DNA of 64,000 nucleotides from Clostridium sp. Marseille-P2415 (GTDB lineage: Bacteria; Bacillota; Clostridia; Lachnospirales; Lachnospiraceae), in NCBI RefSeq assembly GCF_900155545.1, contig NZ_LT732526.1, forward strand, positions 2,999,543 to 3,063,542, given 5' to 3'. Below the pieces are notes generated by a model that searched no databases, was not told where the DNA came from, and saw nothing but the letters and a program-made list of their open reading frames with translations. Positions 54,189 to 62,699 of the stretch are shown here, piece after piece. Position numbers and translations under genes: made by a program. Each line of letters begins with the position of its first letter. The first letter of the stretch is position 1.

Positions 54189-54650
54189 ATTTCCCCCTGA
54201 TTTCATCCTAATTACCTTAAAATCATTTTCAATGTGTATTACTTAATATTTGCTTCATATTATCGAAAGATGAATAAAGGTACTGTCATCCTATTACGTT
54301 TTAGACTTATAACTTGTAACACTATCTTTCACTTTTTCAATGTAGTTAATATATAAATTTAAAATGATAAAATTATTATTTTGAGAAACTCAGAATAGGC
54401 AAACGTAGCCGGCATCATCGTCCTGCGGGCGGCGCTTACTTTCCTGATCCACTGAGAGATCAGGGTGGAGAAGGAATCGGAAAAATAATATTGTGACACA
54501 GAAGAAACGACCCCAGGAACGGATGCCTGGAGTCGCTTTGTCTATGGTCTCTTATTTACAAACTGTACCCAATAAAACAAATGCTATAAACATCCATCTA
54601 AAGAGTCATATCATCTTGATTGTTCCATCCACCTTTTAAATTCTTTTCCC
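54189..54650. other. stretch with a broken DUF1622 tail, otherwise gene-free
   Basis: Apart from repeat A copy 2 (54405-54546), no gene, promoter or repeat can be supported here. Confidence 0.5.
54405..54546 (+). repeat. repeat A, copy 2: DUF1622 gene tail with stop mutation
   Basis: Reads VAGIIVLRAALTFLIH, a stop where the original has Trp, then EIRVEKESEK and the natural stop. The spacer and terminator hairpin (now with one mismatch, CGACCCCAGG / CCTGGAGTCG) follow. Direct repeat of 45672-45817. Confidence 0.9.
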
Positions 54651-55253
54651 TTAGGATATAACTTCACTTTTCATTGATGCCAGGAATAATTGCAAAGAAT
54701 TTACACTTTCGTTATCAGGGAATGTATTTCCGTTCTTCTGTAACATGGCTTGATGGAGTTTATACTTTTCCTCACCGTATCCCTTTTTTTCAAGAATATC
54801 ATATATCCGGCTAATTCCTTCATTAAGAGTCTGGGTTATTCCTCTTGTCGATTCTGCTAACCTGTCAATTTCAGCATAAATATCGGAAGCAGTTGCATCA
54901 ATTTTCCAATTCCCCTCATCTGAATCGGAAAATTTATTTTCTCCAAATACTTTATTAACGGTACGGTTAAAGAAGTCGCTCTTGTATAGGTCCCATTTGT
55001 TTAATTTTTCGCATCCATCTTTTAGATATTTTTCACGAGCCTGTTGTGTTTCAGTCAACAACTTTTTTATATCATCCATAGCAACACCATCCGGTAGATC
55101 TGCATTACCATTTACAATGTCCTGACACGTCTGAATCCCTTGATCGTAACTCATAAGCTGTTCTTTAAAGGAACTCAATTCCTGTTCATGATCACTGGAC
55201 AAACCGGAAAGAAATGAAAGACTCGCCGCATAATAGTAGCCCTTAGTTTTCAA
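54651..55253 (-). CDS. helical protein of unknown function, possibly 5'-truncated
   Basis: About 200 residues, mostly helical and polar (SSDHEQELSSFKEQLMSYDQ, DIKKLLTETQQAREKYLKDG, TASDIYAEIDRLAESTRGIT). No in-frame ATG; only a TTG at 55253 could start it, with a weak AAGG upstream, and a stop lies 11 codons further up. It may be a cassette protein that lost its signal sequence. Downstream of the ATPase gene in the same direction. Function unknown. Confidence 0.5.
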   Translation of the reverse strand: MKTKGYYYAASLSFLSGLSSDHEQELSSFKEQLMSYDQGIQTCQDIVNGNADLPDGVAMDDIKKLLTETQQAREKYLKDGCEKLNKWDLYKSDFFNRTVNKVFGENKFSDSDEGNWKIDATASDIYAEIDRLAESTRGITQTLNEGISRIYDILEKKGYGEEKYKLHQAMLQKNGNTFPDNESVNSLQLFLASMKSEVIS

Positions 55254-55381
55254 ACATGCCTTAATAAAGTTGGAACTCTTTTTCTATTGTTTGGTCTTTA
55301 CTTTTTAAGCGAGAGCAATAAAAGATGAAAATACAGTAACTAACGGTGCTGAGCACCATTGGGTAGGTTATCATGAATAAC

Positions 55382-56065
55382 TCAAGTATAAGAATTATAT
55401 ATCTTTCCATTTTTCAAGTATATAACTTTATCACAATGCTTCAATAGATTATCATCATGAGTAGAAAAAACAATTGTATATCCCGCATTGCATAATTCCT
55501 GTAATAAAGACAGAATATCCATACTCAATTTATAATCAAGTGCGCTTGTCAATTCATCTGCTATGAGAATTTGCGGTTTTGTGATCAGTGCTCTGGCGAT
55601 TGCAACACGTTGTTTTTCACCACCGGATAATAAGGACACTTTCCTATGAATATAATCGGATTTATCAAGATGTATACTATTCAGGATATCCTTTATATGA
55701 GATTCAGTTTTCGAAAAATTGTTTTTATAAAACATGAACGGAAGAGTAATATTATCATATACACTCCACTCTTCAATTAATCCATAGTCCTGTGGAACAT
55801 ATCCTAAAAAATTATGCCTGAATTTTTGGCGATCTTTTAAATTAAGGTCTTGTAAAATAGTTCCGTTTATTTTACATATTCCTTCTTCGTATTCAGTGAG
55901 TCCAAATAAAATATTCAGCAAAGTCGATTTTCCAGAGCCTGATTCCCCCACAATAGCATTTAAGCCACCCTTTCCCATAGTGAAGGAGATTCTTTCCAGC
56001 ACACAGAATTTGCTATTATTGTAAGTTTTACTAAGATTTTTAACTTCAATGACTGGCTCGTACAA
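55382..56065 (-). CDS. ABC transporter ATPase, LolD/MacB type
   Basis: 227 residues. Walker A VGESGSGKSTLLNILFGL, signature SLLSGGEKQRVAIARAL, Walker B ILIADELTSALDYKL and H-loop STHDDNLLKHCD. This subfamily drives MacB/FtsX-like permeases that act on the outer face. It starts with TTG at 56065 (GGGGG ten bases upstream) and overlaps the preceding permease gene by 20 bases. Partner of the two membrane proteins upstream. Confidence 0.92.
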   Translation of the reverse strand: MYEPVIEVKNLSKTYNNSKFCVLERISFTMGKGGLNAIVGESGSGKSTLLNILFGLTEYEEGICKINGTILQDLNLKDRQKFRHNFLGYVPQDYGLIEEWSVYDNITLPFMFYKNNFSKTESHIKDILNSIHLDKSDYIHRKVSLLSGGEKQRVAIARALITKPQILIADELTSALDYKLSMDILSLLQELCNAGYTIVFSTHDDNLLKHCDKVIYLKNGKIYNSYT

Positions 56066-57155
56066 TGTAAGAATACCCCCTGCTTAATATAATAAATGCG
56101 CAAAAATGAATCATAAAAAGCGTAATAAAAATATAAAGTCCATTTTGCGTATAAAATGTTTGACCGAATTTGCAGTAAAGGATCCAGATAGTCTGGCCTA
56201 CAATAAAACCAACGAATAATTGTATTACATTGGCCGTTCCGATACATTTCATATAAAACTTTCGGTTAAGATTGCAGATAGAGAATGTTTTAATGTAGTT
56301 TTTCTTTTTAAAATAAAAAAGAATATATAAATTGACATACAGCAAAATGTATATGACAATTCCTAAAATCAGAAACCGGAAATACGACGGCAATAAGGTC
56401 AATTTAAAATCAGAAAAGGAATCTACGCTGTCCTGTATCTTCTGAATATTAATATAGTCATATCCAGATAATATGTTTAACACTTCTTCGTAATTTTCTA
56501 TATAGAGAAACACATTAAAAGTAGGCTCAAAGAACGAAGTTGTATGAACCGGTAATGTATTATCAGGATCATATACTAATATTTGATTATCTGGTTCCTC
56601 TAAGAAATTCCCTCCTGAAAAAATCAAAAGATTATTACTATATCCAGATACATTTATTTTAACTTTTTGGTCCACCCCATTGACATACATACCTACGGGT
56701 ATCGTATAATTCTGACCAGATTTGAATTTACTTTTTAAATCATTTGAAATGATAGCTGAATATCCATCACCATTTATGTCCCTATTTTCAAAAATATGGA
56801 ACAAGGAAGCTTCCTCCCTTGATACCGTGCGAATTTTTACGATGTGTTTTTTTTTAATTGTTGTATACAGAGGATTTCTGGTAAAATCTAAAACAGCAGC
56901 ATTCTCTTTCAGCTTAGAATCCAATTCCTTGATGATTTTTACATAATCATTATCTTTTGGTTTTACAAATGTTACCTTATAAATATTTGAATAATTGACT
57001 TCTTCCAGAACTTTCAGCCGATGCTCCAGATTTTTGTACTGAGTCAAACAAAAATTCAAATAGACTACTAATGCAATAGAAACAGCCGTACAGTAATACA
57101 ACGGCCTTTTGAAACCTTTATATATCAAATAAAGAAAATGTATTATTTCCCCCAT
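56046..57155 (-). CDS. MacB/FtsX-like ABC permease subunit (four helices)
   Basis: About 369 residues from the ATG at 57155 (GGAGAG upstream). One N-terminal membrane helix (YYCTAVSIALVVYLNF), an extracellular domain of about 200 residues, then three helices (FLILGIVIYILLYVNLYILF, VIQLFVGFIVGQTIWILYC, YIFITLFMIHFCAFIILS). This is the MacB topology. Sequence conservation is weak, so the call rests on topology and on the adjacent ATPase. Overlaps the previous gene's end. Confidence 0.7.
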   Translation of the reverse strand: MGEIIHFLYLIYKGFKRPLYYCTAVSIALVVYLNFCLTQYKNLEHRLKVLEEVNYSNIYKVTFVKPKDNDYVKIIKELDSKLKENAAVLDFTRNPLYTTIKKKHIVKIRTVSREEASLFHIFENRDINGDGYSAIISNDLKSKFKSGQNYTIPVGMYVNGVDQKVKINVSGYSNNLLIFSGGNFLEEPDNQILVYDPDNTLPVHTTSFFEPTFNVFLYIENYEEVLNILSGYDYINIQKIQDSVDSFSDFKLTLLPSYFRFLILGIVIYILLYVNLYILFYFKKKNYIKTFSICNLNRKFYMKCIGTANVIQLFVGFIVGQTIWILYCKFGQTFYTQNGLYIFITLFMIHFCAFIILSRGYSYIVRASH

Positions 57156-58114
57156 AACATCTCTCCCCATAAAAGTATCCTGCTTAAAATAATAGATACG
57201 GTTATTATGGTGAATAATTCGCCGCCTATTATTAATTTTAAAAAATCTTTTGAACCTCCGGTATACTGAAAAGCCGGCTGATGTTTGAGGTTTTTATGAT
57301 ATAAAATATGACATGTTTGAAAAACTGCAAAACTGCAAAACACAATGATTAAAATTATTGATATAACATAATCACGTATCTTATTAAATATATCCTCAAT
57401 TACCCTCCAAAAGACTGGATTTATCACAAACGGTCTATCTGACTGTTCAATCCCGGTTTGTCGATCATATTCTTTGACAATCTCTCTTTTTTTTACAGGA
57501 AATTTCGTTTTTAAAACAAGATGTCCGCAAATGAACGAATTGCTTAAATTATTGTTAAATACACAATTAAATGGTATAACGGACTGCTCAGCAGTATAAG
57601 AAACGCCAATCAGTTGAAAATCCTCATTACCAAGTGATATGAAATCCCCGATACGATAATCGGAAAAATAGCATTTATAATCTTCTAGATTTAAAATAAT
57701 CACTTCATCTCCATCCGTTAATTCCTCTTTTGTAAACTCTCTCCCCTCAATCTTCCTGTCATATGCCGGGGCGTCTTCCGGACATTGCACCCCAACAGTC
57801 GTTAGCGGCTGGAAATTAAGCCATATTTCCTTTATATTTTCAATCTTATATTCATTAAATATCTTTAATAATATTTGAAGGTCCTTTTGAGGAATGCCGT
57901 TATAGCTCGGCTCTATGGCAGTTGTCATTTTAATCTCTTTCAAACCGCCATACTCCTCTAAAATTTTATCAGCCTCACTTCGAAGTAATAAACCAATATA
58001 AAAGAAGACCGCGACCAGAATTAATAAAATATAGGATAATATTTTCAGGTCATATAGGATGTATTTGATAAGTAATTTAGAATAACCCTTTAAATAGAAG
58101 GTGGAATGTTTCAT
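57143..58114 (-). CDS. MacB/FtsX-like ABC permease subunit lacking the last helix
   Basis: 323 residues. N-terminal helix (ILSYILLILVAVFFYIGLLL), extracellular domain (IEGREFTKEELTDGDEVIIL, FSDYRIGDFISLGNEDF) and two C-terminal helices (YVISIILIIVFCSFAVFQTC, LIIGGELFTIITVSIILSRI); it stops at LLWGEMLWGK, where MacB proteins would have one more helix. Either naturally short or truncated. Pairs with the next gene, suggesting a heterodimeric transporter. Ribosome site weak. Confidence 0.65.
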   Translation of the reverse strand: MKHSTFYLKGYSKLLIKYILYDLKILSYILLILVAVFFYIGLLLRSEADKILEEYGGLKEIKMTTAIEPSYNGIPQKDLQILLKIFNEYKIENIKEIWLNFQPLTTVGVQCPEDAPAYDRKIEGREFTKEELTDGDEVIILNLEDYKCYFSDYRIGDFISLGNEDFQLIGVSYTAEQSVIPFNCVFNNNLSNSFICGHLVLKTKFPVKKREIVKEYDRQTGIEQSDRPFVINPVFWRVIEDIFNKIRDYVISIILIIVFCSFAVFQTCHILYHKNLKHQPAFQYTGGSKDFLKLIIGGELFTIITVSIILSRILLWGEMLWGK

Positions 58115-58136
58115 TTTATTTACCTATTTAATTAAG

Positions 58137-58246
58137 AGGGCGCCCCAAAGGCAATTATTCTTATCACTCAATGCAACATACAATATTTAACAAGTGTACT
58201 ATAATTGTATTAGGCGTAATTAAAATTTAGCTTTTGGGACACCTTT
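58137..58246 (-). other. long inverted repeat between secreted-protein and transporter genes
   Basis: GGCGCCCCAAAG near 58137 and CTTTTGGGACACC near 58231 can pair with few mismatches around an 80-base AT-rich loop. As with the hairpin at 22004, it lies just after a secreted-protein gene and may lower expression of the genes behind it. Confidence 0.45.
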
Positions 58247-58272
58247 TTAATATGTGATATTGTATAGAACAT

Positions 58273-58785
58273 TTACTGTACGGTGGCACTTCCTACAACA
58301 TAATAACTGCCCATTTTGTTTAAGGTACTGGCACTTAGTGTATAAGAACTTCCGCTTCTTAAGCCAGACACTTTTTTCGTAGCTGAAGAGTTTCCGGTAG
58401 TGAATGATGCCTTTTTCGAACCAACATATATAGCATATCCATATGATGTACCACCTATCCATGCGCCAGAACTATCCTCTACATGAGCACTTGACTTAAC
58501 ACTTGCACTTGTGCCAGATGCATTAAATTTAGTTGGGCAATCAAAAGAATATTGAATTTTAAAATCAAATGTTACGCTGGTGCTGGAAGCCCGAGCTAAA
58601 TTAGGATGAATTACAAAGTATTCTCCGGTGGTCGGATTTTCATAACGATATTCATTTACTTTAATCCAGCCAGGCTGAAGCTGTTCGTCATTCTGACCTT
58701 CGGCCGCATAAGCAGAAAAAGCCATTGTAATAAACATACAAATACTTAGAAGCAACGAAATCAAACCATTTTTCTTTCTTTTCAT
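58273..58785 (-). CDS. secreted beta-rich protein heading the ABC cassette
   Basis: 170 residues. Signal peptide (LISLLLSICMFITMAFSAYA). A Pro/Tyr-rich linker (GWIKVNEYRYENPTTGEYF), then a beta-strand-rich domain (SVTFDFKIQYSFDCPTKFNA, GTSYGYAIYVGSKKASFTTG, VSGLRSGSSYTLSAS) ending VGSATVQ. Resembles the end of the secreted protein at 22069. GAGGTG upstream. First gene of a five-gene reverse-strand cassette with two permeases and an ATPase, so it is a candidate exported effector or bacteriocin-like precursor; no activity can be read. Confidence 0.7.
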   Translation of the reverse strand: MKRKKNGLISLLLSICMFITMAFSAYAAEGQNDEQLQPGWIKVNEYRYENPTTGEYFVIHPNLARASSTSVTFDFKIQYSFDCPTKFNASGTSASVKSSAHVEDSSGAWIGGTSYGYAIYVGSKKASFTTGNSSATKKVSGLRSGSSYTLSASTLNKMGSYYVVGSATVQ

Positions 58786-59410
58786 AAAAGCACCTCATTC
58801 TTAACATTTTGTATTTTCTGAATTATCTTCACTTTCATATTGCTAAATTCAGAAGTCGATAGTTACTTTAGTCAAAACCCAAACTGTAATGGCTGCCTCG
58901 GTCGCTAGGCCAAACTGTAACAAATTGTGCAATGGAATCCCCCCTTTCTCATAATCATCTGATGAAATGCTAACAAAGCTGTCTGATGAGTTATAATTTT
59001 GTATCAATACGGAATGCCTATACTGATAAGGCATTTTTCTGTTTTAAAATTATCTCCGTATTGGTATCCCTCCATCCATTTGGCATTCTAGTCTGTTCAA
59101 AGGAGTAAACGCCTGTATTACTGCGGCCACTGAAAATGCATATTTACAATCTTTACCGTAGATAAAGCGGTTTTATTAAAAATCAGTTTATTTATTCAAC
59201 TATCTTTACATATCCCCCATCTCTACGTAAGTCACCCGATGACTTTCTTAATATAGTTGTTTTTAAGAAAAAACAATCAATAACTTAAAAATATTCTACC
59301 ATGATTTTAAAGTCTTTTTAATCTTCTGTAGTGAATGGTGTGTTTAGATGTAGTAAATGGTGAAATTTTATATTTATTATCCAACATCACTACCTTGTAA
59401 TGTGATATGA
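58786..59410. other. gene-poor stretch with nested inverted repeats
   Basis: No supported gene. An inverted repeat CAATACGGA (59005) / TCCGTATTG (59055) encloses a smaller hairpin AATGCCT / AGGCATT followed by five T. A 61-codon reverse frame (58849-59034) ending LLQFGLATEAAITVWVLTKV could encode a tiny membrane peptide from a TTG behind AAAGGGGGG, but I cannot support it well. Confidence 0.4.
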
Positions 59411-59500
59411 TTTCGTAGAGTTGCAACTCAGTATGATAAACTGGCAATATCTTTTCTTACTTTTGTTTATTGTGCTTCCATATTCACTTCGTGCAAATAG
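59411..59500 (+). pseudogene. IS5-family transposase C-terminal remnant
   Basis: Frame reads RRVATQYDKLAISFLTFVYC then ASIFTSCK and a stop. 'RRVATRYDKLA-NFL-FV--A' is the conserved end of IS5/IS427-type transposases. Only about 28 codons survive. Confidence 0.7.
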
Positions 59501-59563
59501 TATAAGGGTTATGAGTTTTCAGATACACCCTAGCAATTTGAGCATATACCCACTTCAGACAAC

Positions 59564-59616
59564 TTTCAACCCAAGTGCCAAAATTATACACGTTAAGTGC
59601 CAAAATTTACACTTTA
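59564..59616 (+). repeat. repeat R2, copy 2
   Basis: Matches 47981-48033. Here it lies only 10 bases from repeat R1, showing the arrangement before the IS30 element entered the left copy. Confidence 0.8.
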
Positions 59617-59626
59617 TTCTTTCGCT

Positions 59627-59759
59627 ACGTAGAAAAAAGAAGATCTTTTCTATTAAAAAACAGATTCCAGGGAGCCTCCCAACAGAATCTGTTTTTACAC
59701 TACATATTAAAAATTCGTTATCAACACCTCAACCGTAACCGCATCCCTTTCTTTAAACT
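59627..59759 (+). repeat. repeat R1, copy 2 (native dam 3' end)
   Basis: Native tail of the dam-type gene with its terminator; matches 53041-53174. Confidence 0.92.
59654..59696 (-). terminator. terminator of the methylase operon
   Basis: AAAAACAGATTC / GAATCTGTTTTT stem with a T-run on the reverse strand, 11 bases after the dam stop codon. Confidence 0.85.
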
Positions 59760-60555
59760 GGTAATTGCAGTTGGAATAGGTCTTATCAATATAATGGATC
59801 CGGTACCGCTTGCTCCATTCAATTAAAAGATCATTGGATAAACCCTTGTGATACAGGACATTGGAAAGGGCGAACCTGGTTCTCTGTTCGTCTAACCGGT
59901 CCAAAAGATCTAAAAGCGCCCGTTCCTCTTTTTCCTTCCAGTCCTTGAACCCCCGGTTCCCATCGTTGTAATTTCCCGTAGAAATCAGATACGGCGGGTC
60001 ACAGTAAACCAGATCGTCCGGTCCAAGGCCGGTTAGATCCAGTTCCATAAAATCCACATTGGAAAATTCAATGTTTTTTTCATGAAGGGCCTGGCAGAAT
60101 TCCGTTAAGTTCTTTTCAATGCTGCTGTTAAAGGAGCTTCTGTTTCGCCCAAAAGGAGAGTTGAACTCATGGCTGTTATTAAAGCGTATCTGATGATTAA
60201 AGGCATAACAGGCCAGCACAAACAGCGCTGTTAAATCCTTTGTTTTGTTATAGTGTGCCCGAAGGGCATAATAGCCTTCTTTATTCTGCTGGGTCAGCTC
60301 ATATTTCCGGATCAGGTTTTTAATCCGGTCCAGGATCTTGGCCGTATCCGTTGACGAGAACATCTCAAACAGCTCAATCAGATAAGTGATCTGGTCGTTG
60401 CAGATAATCCGTTCTGCCTTTACATTGATCCCCACGTTAAAGCCTCCGGCAAAGACATCCACGAACGTGCGGATATCCTTCGGGAATGCATGAAAAACAG
60501 GCTCCAGGATCTTGTATTTTCCTCCGGTATAGTTAAGAGGACTTTTTATGTACAT
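59707..60555 (-). CDS. dam: D12-class DNA adenine methylase (Dam-type)
   Basis: 282 residues. Binding and catalytic motifs in order: SPLNYTGGKYKILEPVFHAF, SAM motif TFVDVFAGGFNVGINV, QIRFNNSHEFNSPFGRN and the catalytic VYCDPPYLISTGNYND near 185. Transfers a methyl group to N6 of adenine in a specific site. Its ATG lies ten bases inside the end of the upstream methylase gene. Dam-type alone would suggest GATC, but the pairing suggests an asymmetric site; specificity cannot be read. No endonuclease gene seen. Confidence 0.92.
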   Translation of the reverse strand: MYIKSPLNYTGGKYKILEPVFHAFPKDIRTFVDVFAGGFNVGINVKAERIICNDQITYLIELFEMFSSTDTAKILDRIKNLIRKYELTQQNKEGYYALRAHYNKTKDLTALFVLACYAFNHQIRFNNSHEFNSPFGRNRSSFNSSIEKNLTEFCQALHEKNIEFSNVDFMELDLTGLGPDDLVYCDPPYLISTGNYNDGNRGFKDWKEKEERALLDLLDRLDEQRTRFALSNVLYHKGLSNDLLIEWSKRYRIHYIDKTYSNCNYQFKERDAVTVEVLITNF

Positions 60556-61595
60556 GGCGGCACCTGCTTTTCTATATAGACCAGAAGCTCTTTTAACCGT
60601 TCTGTTTCCTTCACCTTCCGGCTCTTATATCTCCGGTAGGGAATTTCATAGATTTGAAAGGTTTCCGGTTTACCGTACTTTTTCATGGCTTCCTCAATTT
60701 CCTGCAACGTCATGAGCCCGTCCGTACTGTAGCTCAATATAATATGGCGGAACCGGGCATTCCGGATCAGTTCTTCAAACGCGGGAACCGCCCGGTTCTT
60801 CATGCAGAAATCCGATTTCTGCCCTTCATCAGACCGCTGACCTGTGACGCCCCGTACATCAGGATAATCATACCTGGCAGCAGTTTCCAGGACATGATAA
60901 TTGGAAAGATACTGGCGGGCATTGTAGGGCGGGTCGATGTAAAGGATATCTCCATCAATGCGTTTTAAAAGCTCTGCCCCGTTTTCATTATAGCATTGAT
61001 TCTGTTTTCCATTGTGCGTCACGGGAAGGCGGAACAGCTCGTACCGCTTGCAGCTGCGTCTCTCCCATGTCTTATGAAACGCACCGTAGGTTCCCGAGGT
61101 GTTGGATACAAAGGGGATTCCCTCCACAATGCAGGCAACCAGATAATAATACTCGTCCTCACTCAACAGTCCGGCTGCCTTCCAGTCTTCCACGGTACAC
61201 CTGGCAAAATCAATCCGAAGAGCATTGTCATCATTTAAGTACATGCGGCCGCCAATGGGAGCATAGGTATTCTGGAAAAAGCGGCGTTCCTCCGGCAGCT
61301 CCTCTAAATCCTTCTTCTCCCTGCCGTTAAAATAGTCCACCGGGTCACTGATCCCGGTTTCTTCCCGCAGGCGGGCAAACCCAGGCATGCTGTCATTTTC
61401 AACGGTAGCCCGCTGCAGCACATAAGAAAAGTACAGCAGGTCATTGGAACAGACCTGGTACCACTGTTTAAAATATCTGGCAACCGCGGCGGTTCCAGAA
61501 AATATATCACAAAAGCTTTCGGCTTCTGGTGCCTTTTCATCAATGACTTGTTTGATCTGGTCCAGCAGCAATGTCTTGCTTCCAATAAATCTCAT
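60546..61595 (-). CDS. second D12-class DNA adenine methylase
   Basis: 349 residues. Motifs: MRFIGSKTLLLDQIKQVIDE, SAM site CDIFSGTAAVARYFKQWYQV, NTSGTYGAFHKTWERRSC and the catalytic YIDPPYNARQYLSNYHVLE near 225. Members of this group occur as one of two methylases of type IIS systems, each modifying one strand of an asymmetric site (M.FokI is a fusion of two such units). Cotranscribed with the dam-type gene. Partner endonuclease missing from the window. Confidence 0.9.
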   Translation of the reverse strand: MRFIGSKTLLLDQIKQVIDEKAPEAESFCDIFSGTAAVARYFKQWYQVCSNDLLYFSYVLQRATVENDSMPGFARLREETGISDPVDYFNGREKKDLEELPEERRFFQNTYAPIGGRMYLNDDNALRIDFARCTVEDWKAAGLLSEDEYYYLVACIVEGIPFVSNTSGTYGAFHKTWERRSCKRYELFRLPVTHNGKQNQCYNENGAELLKRIDGDILYIDPPYNARQYLSNYHVLETAARYDYPDVRGVTGQRSDEGQKSDFCMKNRAVPAFEELIRNARFRHIILSYSTDGLMTLQEIEEAMKKYGKPETFQIYEIPYRRYKSRKVKETERLKELLVYIEKQVPPCT

Positions 61596-61676
61596 TCTTT
61601 TCTTGCTCCCATTTCATTTTAACCTGCATATCATTATAATGTAAAATTGAAAAAAACACAAGAAAAGTTGAACCTT

Positions 61677-62699
61677 CTAAATTCTGTTGCCGGCCTCCGG
61701 ATTCTTTTTCTCCTTACGGTGCCTTTTAAAGCGGTACATTTCTTCATCGGCCATATCCAAAGCGGCCTTCGGTGACATATGTGTCCCCTTCACGACATAG
61801 ACCGTACCATAGCTGACGGACATCGGATATCCTTTTTTGCTGCCTGATATTTTCCGGTCGATCATGGCAAGCTTCCTTTTTGCTGTCTGCTCATCGCAAT
61901 CCGGAAACAGTACAACGAACTCATCGCCGCCGAAACGGCAGGTGAAATCAGTGTCACCGGCAGTTTCTTTCAAGGCTTCTGACGCAAGCTTTATATACTC
62001 GTCCCCGCTTAGATGCCCAAACCGGTCATTGATGGATTTGAGCCCATCCAAATCGATCATGCAAAGTGTAAATGGTATCTCTTTTTGTATATATGCATCA
62101 ATGGTACGCAGGCAGCTGCGCCGGTTATCCAGTCCTGTTAATTCATCCTTATAGGCCATAACTTCTAAGAATGCTTCATTTTCCCTCTGGTATGTAATAT
62201 CCGTAATAAGATGTACCACTGCTTTTTTATCCTCCCACAGCAAAGAATAAGACTTCGCCTGAAATATTCTGTTGCGGAAACACTTGAACTCATAACGCAA
62301 TTCATGTTCCAGCCCGGCATAGGACTTAAGCCGGGACATCAGGGGGCATTCTCCTCCACAGGCATACTGGCCTTTCTGAAAATCAAAAAACCGTTTTTTT
62401 GCCAGTTCATTCGTAAATAATACCTCTCCGGTTTCTTCTTCCGTGACCACAACCCACTCTTTCAGGCTGTTCATAATGGATACTAACAGCGTATTAAAAC
62501 GTTTGTTTTTTTCTGCCTCATCCTTTAATTCCTTTTCTCTTTTTTCCAGCCGGACCACCATTTCATGAAATGCCTTTGAAAAGTCTCCCAGCAATTCCAA
62601 AGCCACTTGTGTTTTTTCTTCCTGTTCCTTGTCAGCCGGCTTATTTAAAATAATACTTCGAATCTGTTCAAGAAGAACATAAAGATCTTTTTCTGTCAT
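61677..62699 (-). CDS. diguanylate cyclase (PAS-like plus GGDEF)
   Basis: 340 residues. N-terminal coiled coil (residues about 50-85), a PAS-like sensor (VVVTEEETGEVLFTNELAKK, with CGGECP in the middle) and a GGDEF domain at about 180-330 with an intact signature CRFGGDEFVVLFPDCDEQ and KDELTGLDNRRSCL. It should make cyclic di-GMP. No membrane segment, so cytosolic. The cysteine pair in the PAS part could respond to redox or metals, a guess. Confidence 0.93.
   Translation of the reverse strand: MTEKDLYVLLEQIRSIILNKPADKEQEEKTQVALELLGDFSKAFHEMVVRLEKREKELKDEAEKNKRFNTLLVSIMNSLKEWVVVTEEETGEVLFTNELAKKRFFDFQKGQYACGGECPLMSRLKSYAGLEHELRYEFKCFRNRIFQAKSYSLLWEDKKAVVHLITDITYQRENEAFLEVMAYKDELTGLDNRRSCLRTIDAYIQKEIPFTLCMIDLDGLKSINDRFGHLSGDEYIKLASEALKETAGDTDFTCRFGGDEFVVLFPDCDEQTAKRKLAMIDRKISGSKKGYPMSVSYGTVYVVKGTHMSPKAALDMADEEMYRFKRHRKEKKNPEAGNRI

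Noticed and set aside
58849..59034. 61-codon reverse frame ending in a hydrophobic stretch
   Set aside because: Weak start, overlaps inverted repeats, and no family match; could be a toxic peptide but unsupported.
53041..59759. Repeat R1 copies as attL/attR of an integrative element
   Set aside because: No integrase lies between them and 130 bases is long for an att core; duplication by recombination explains the repeats better.
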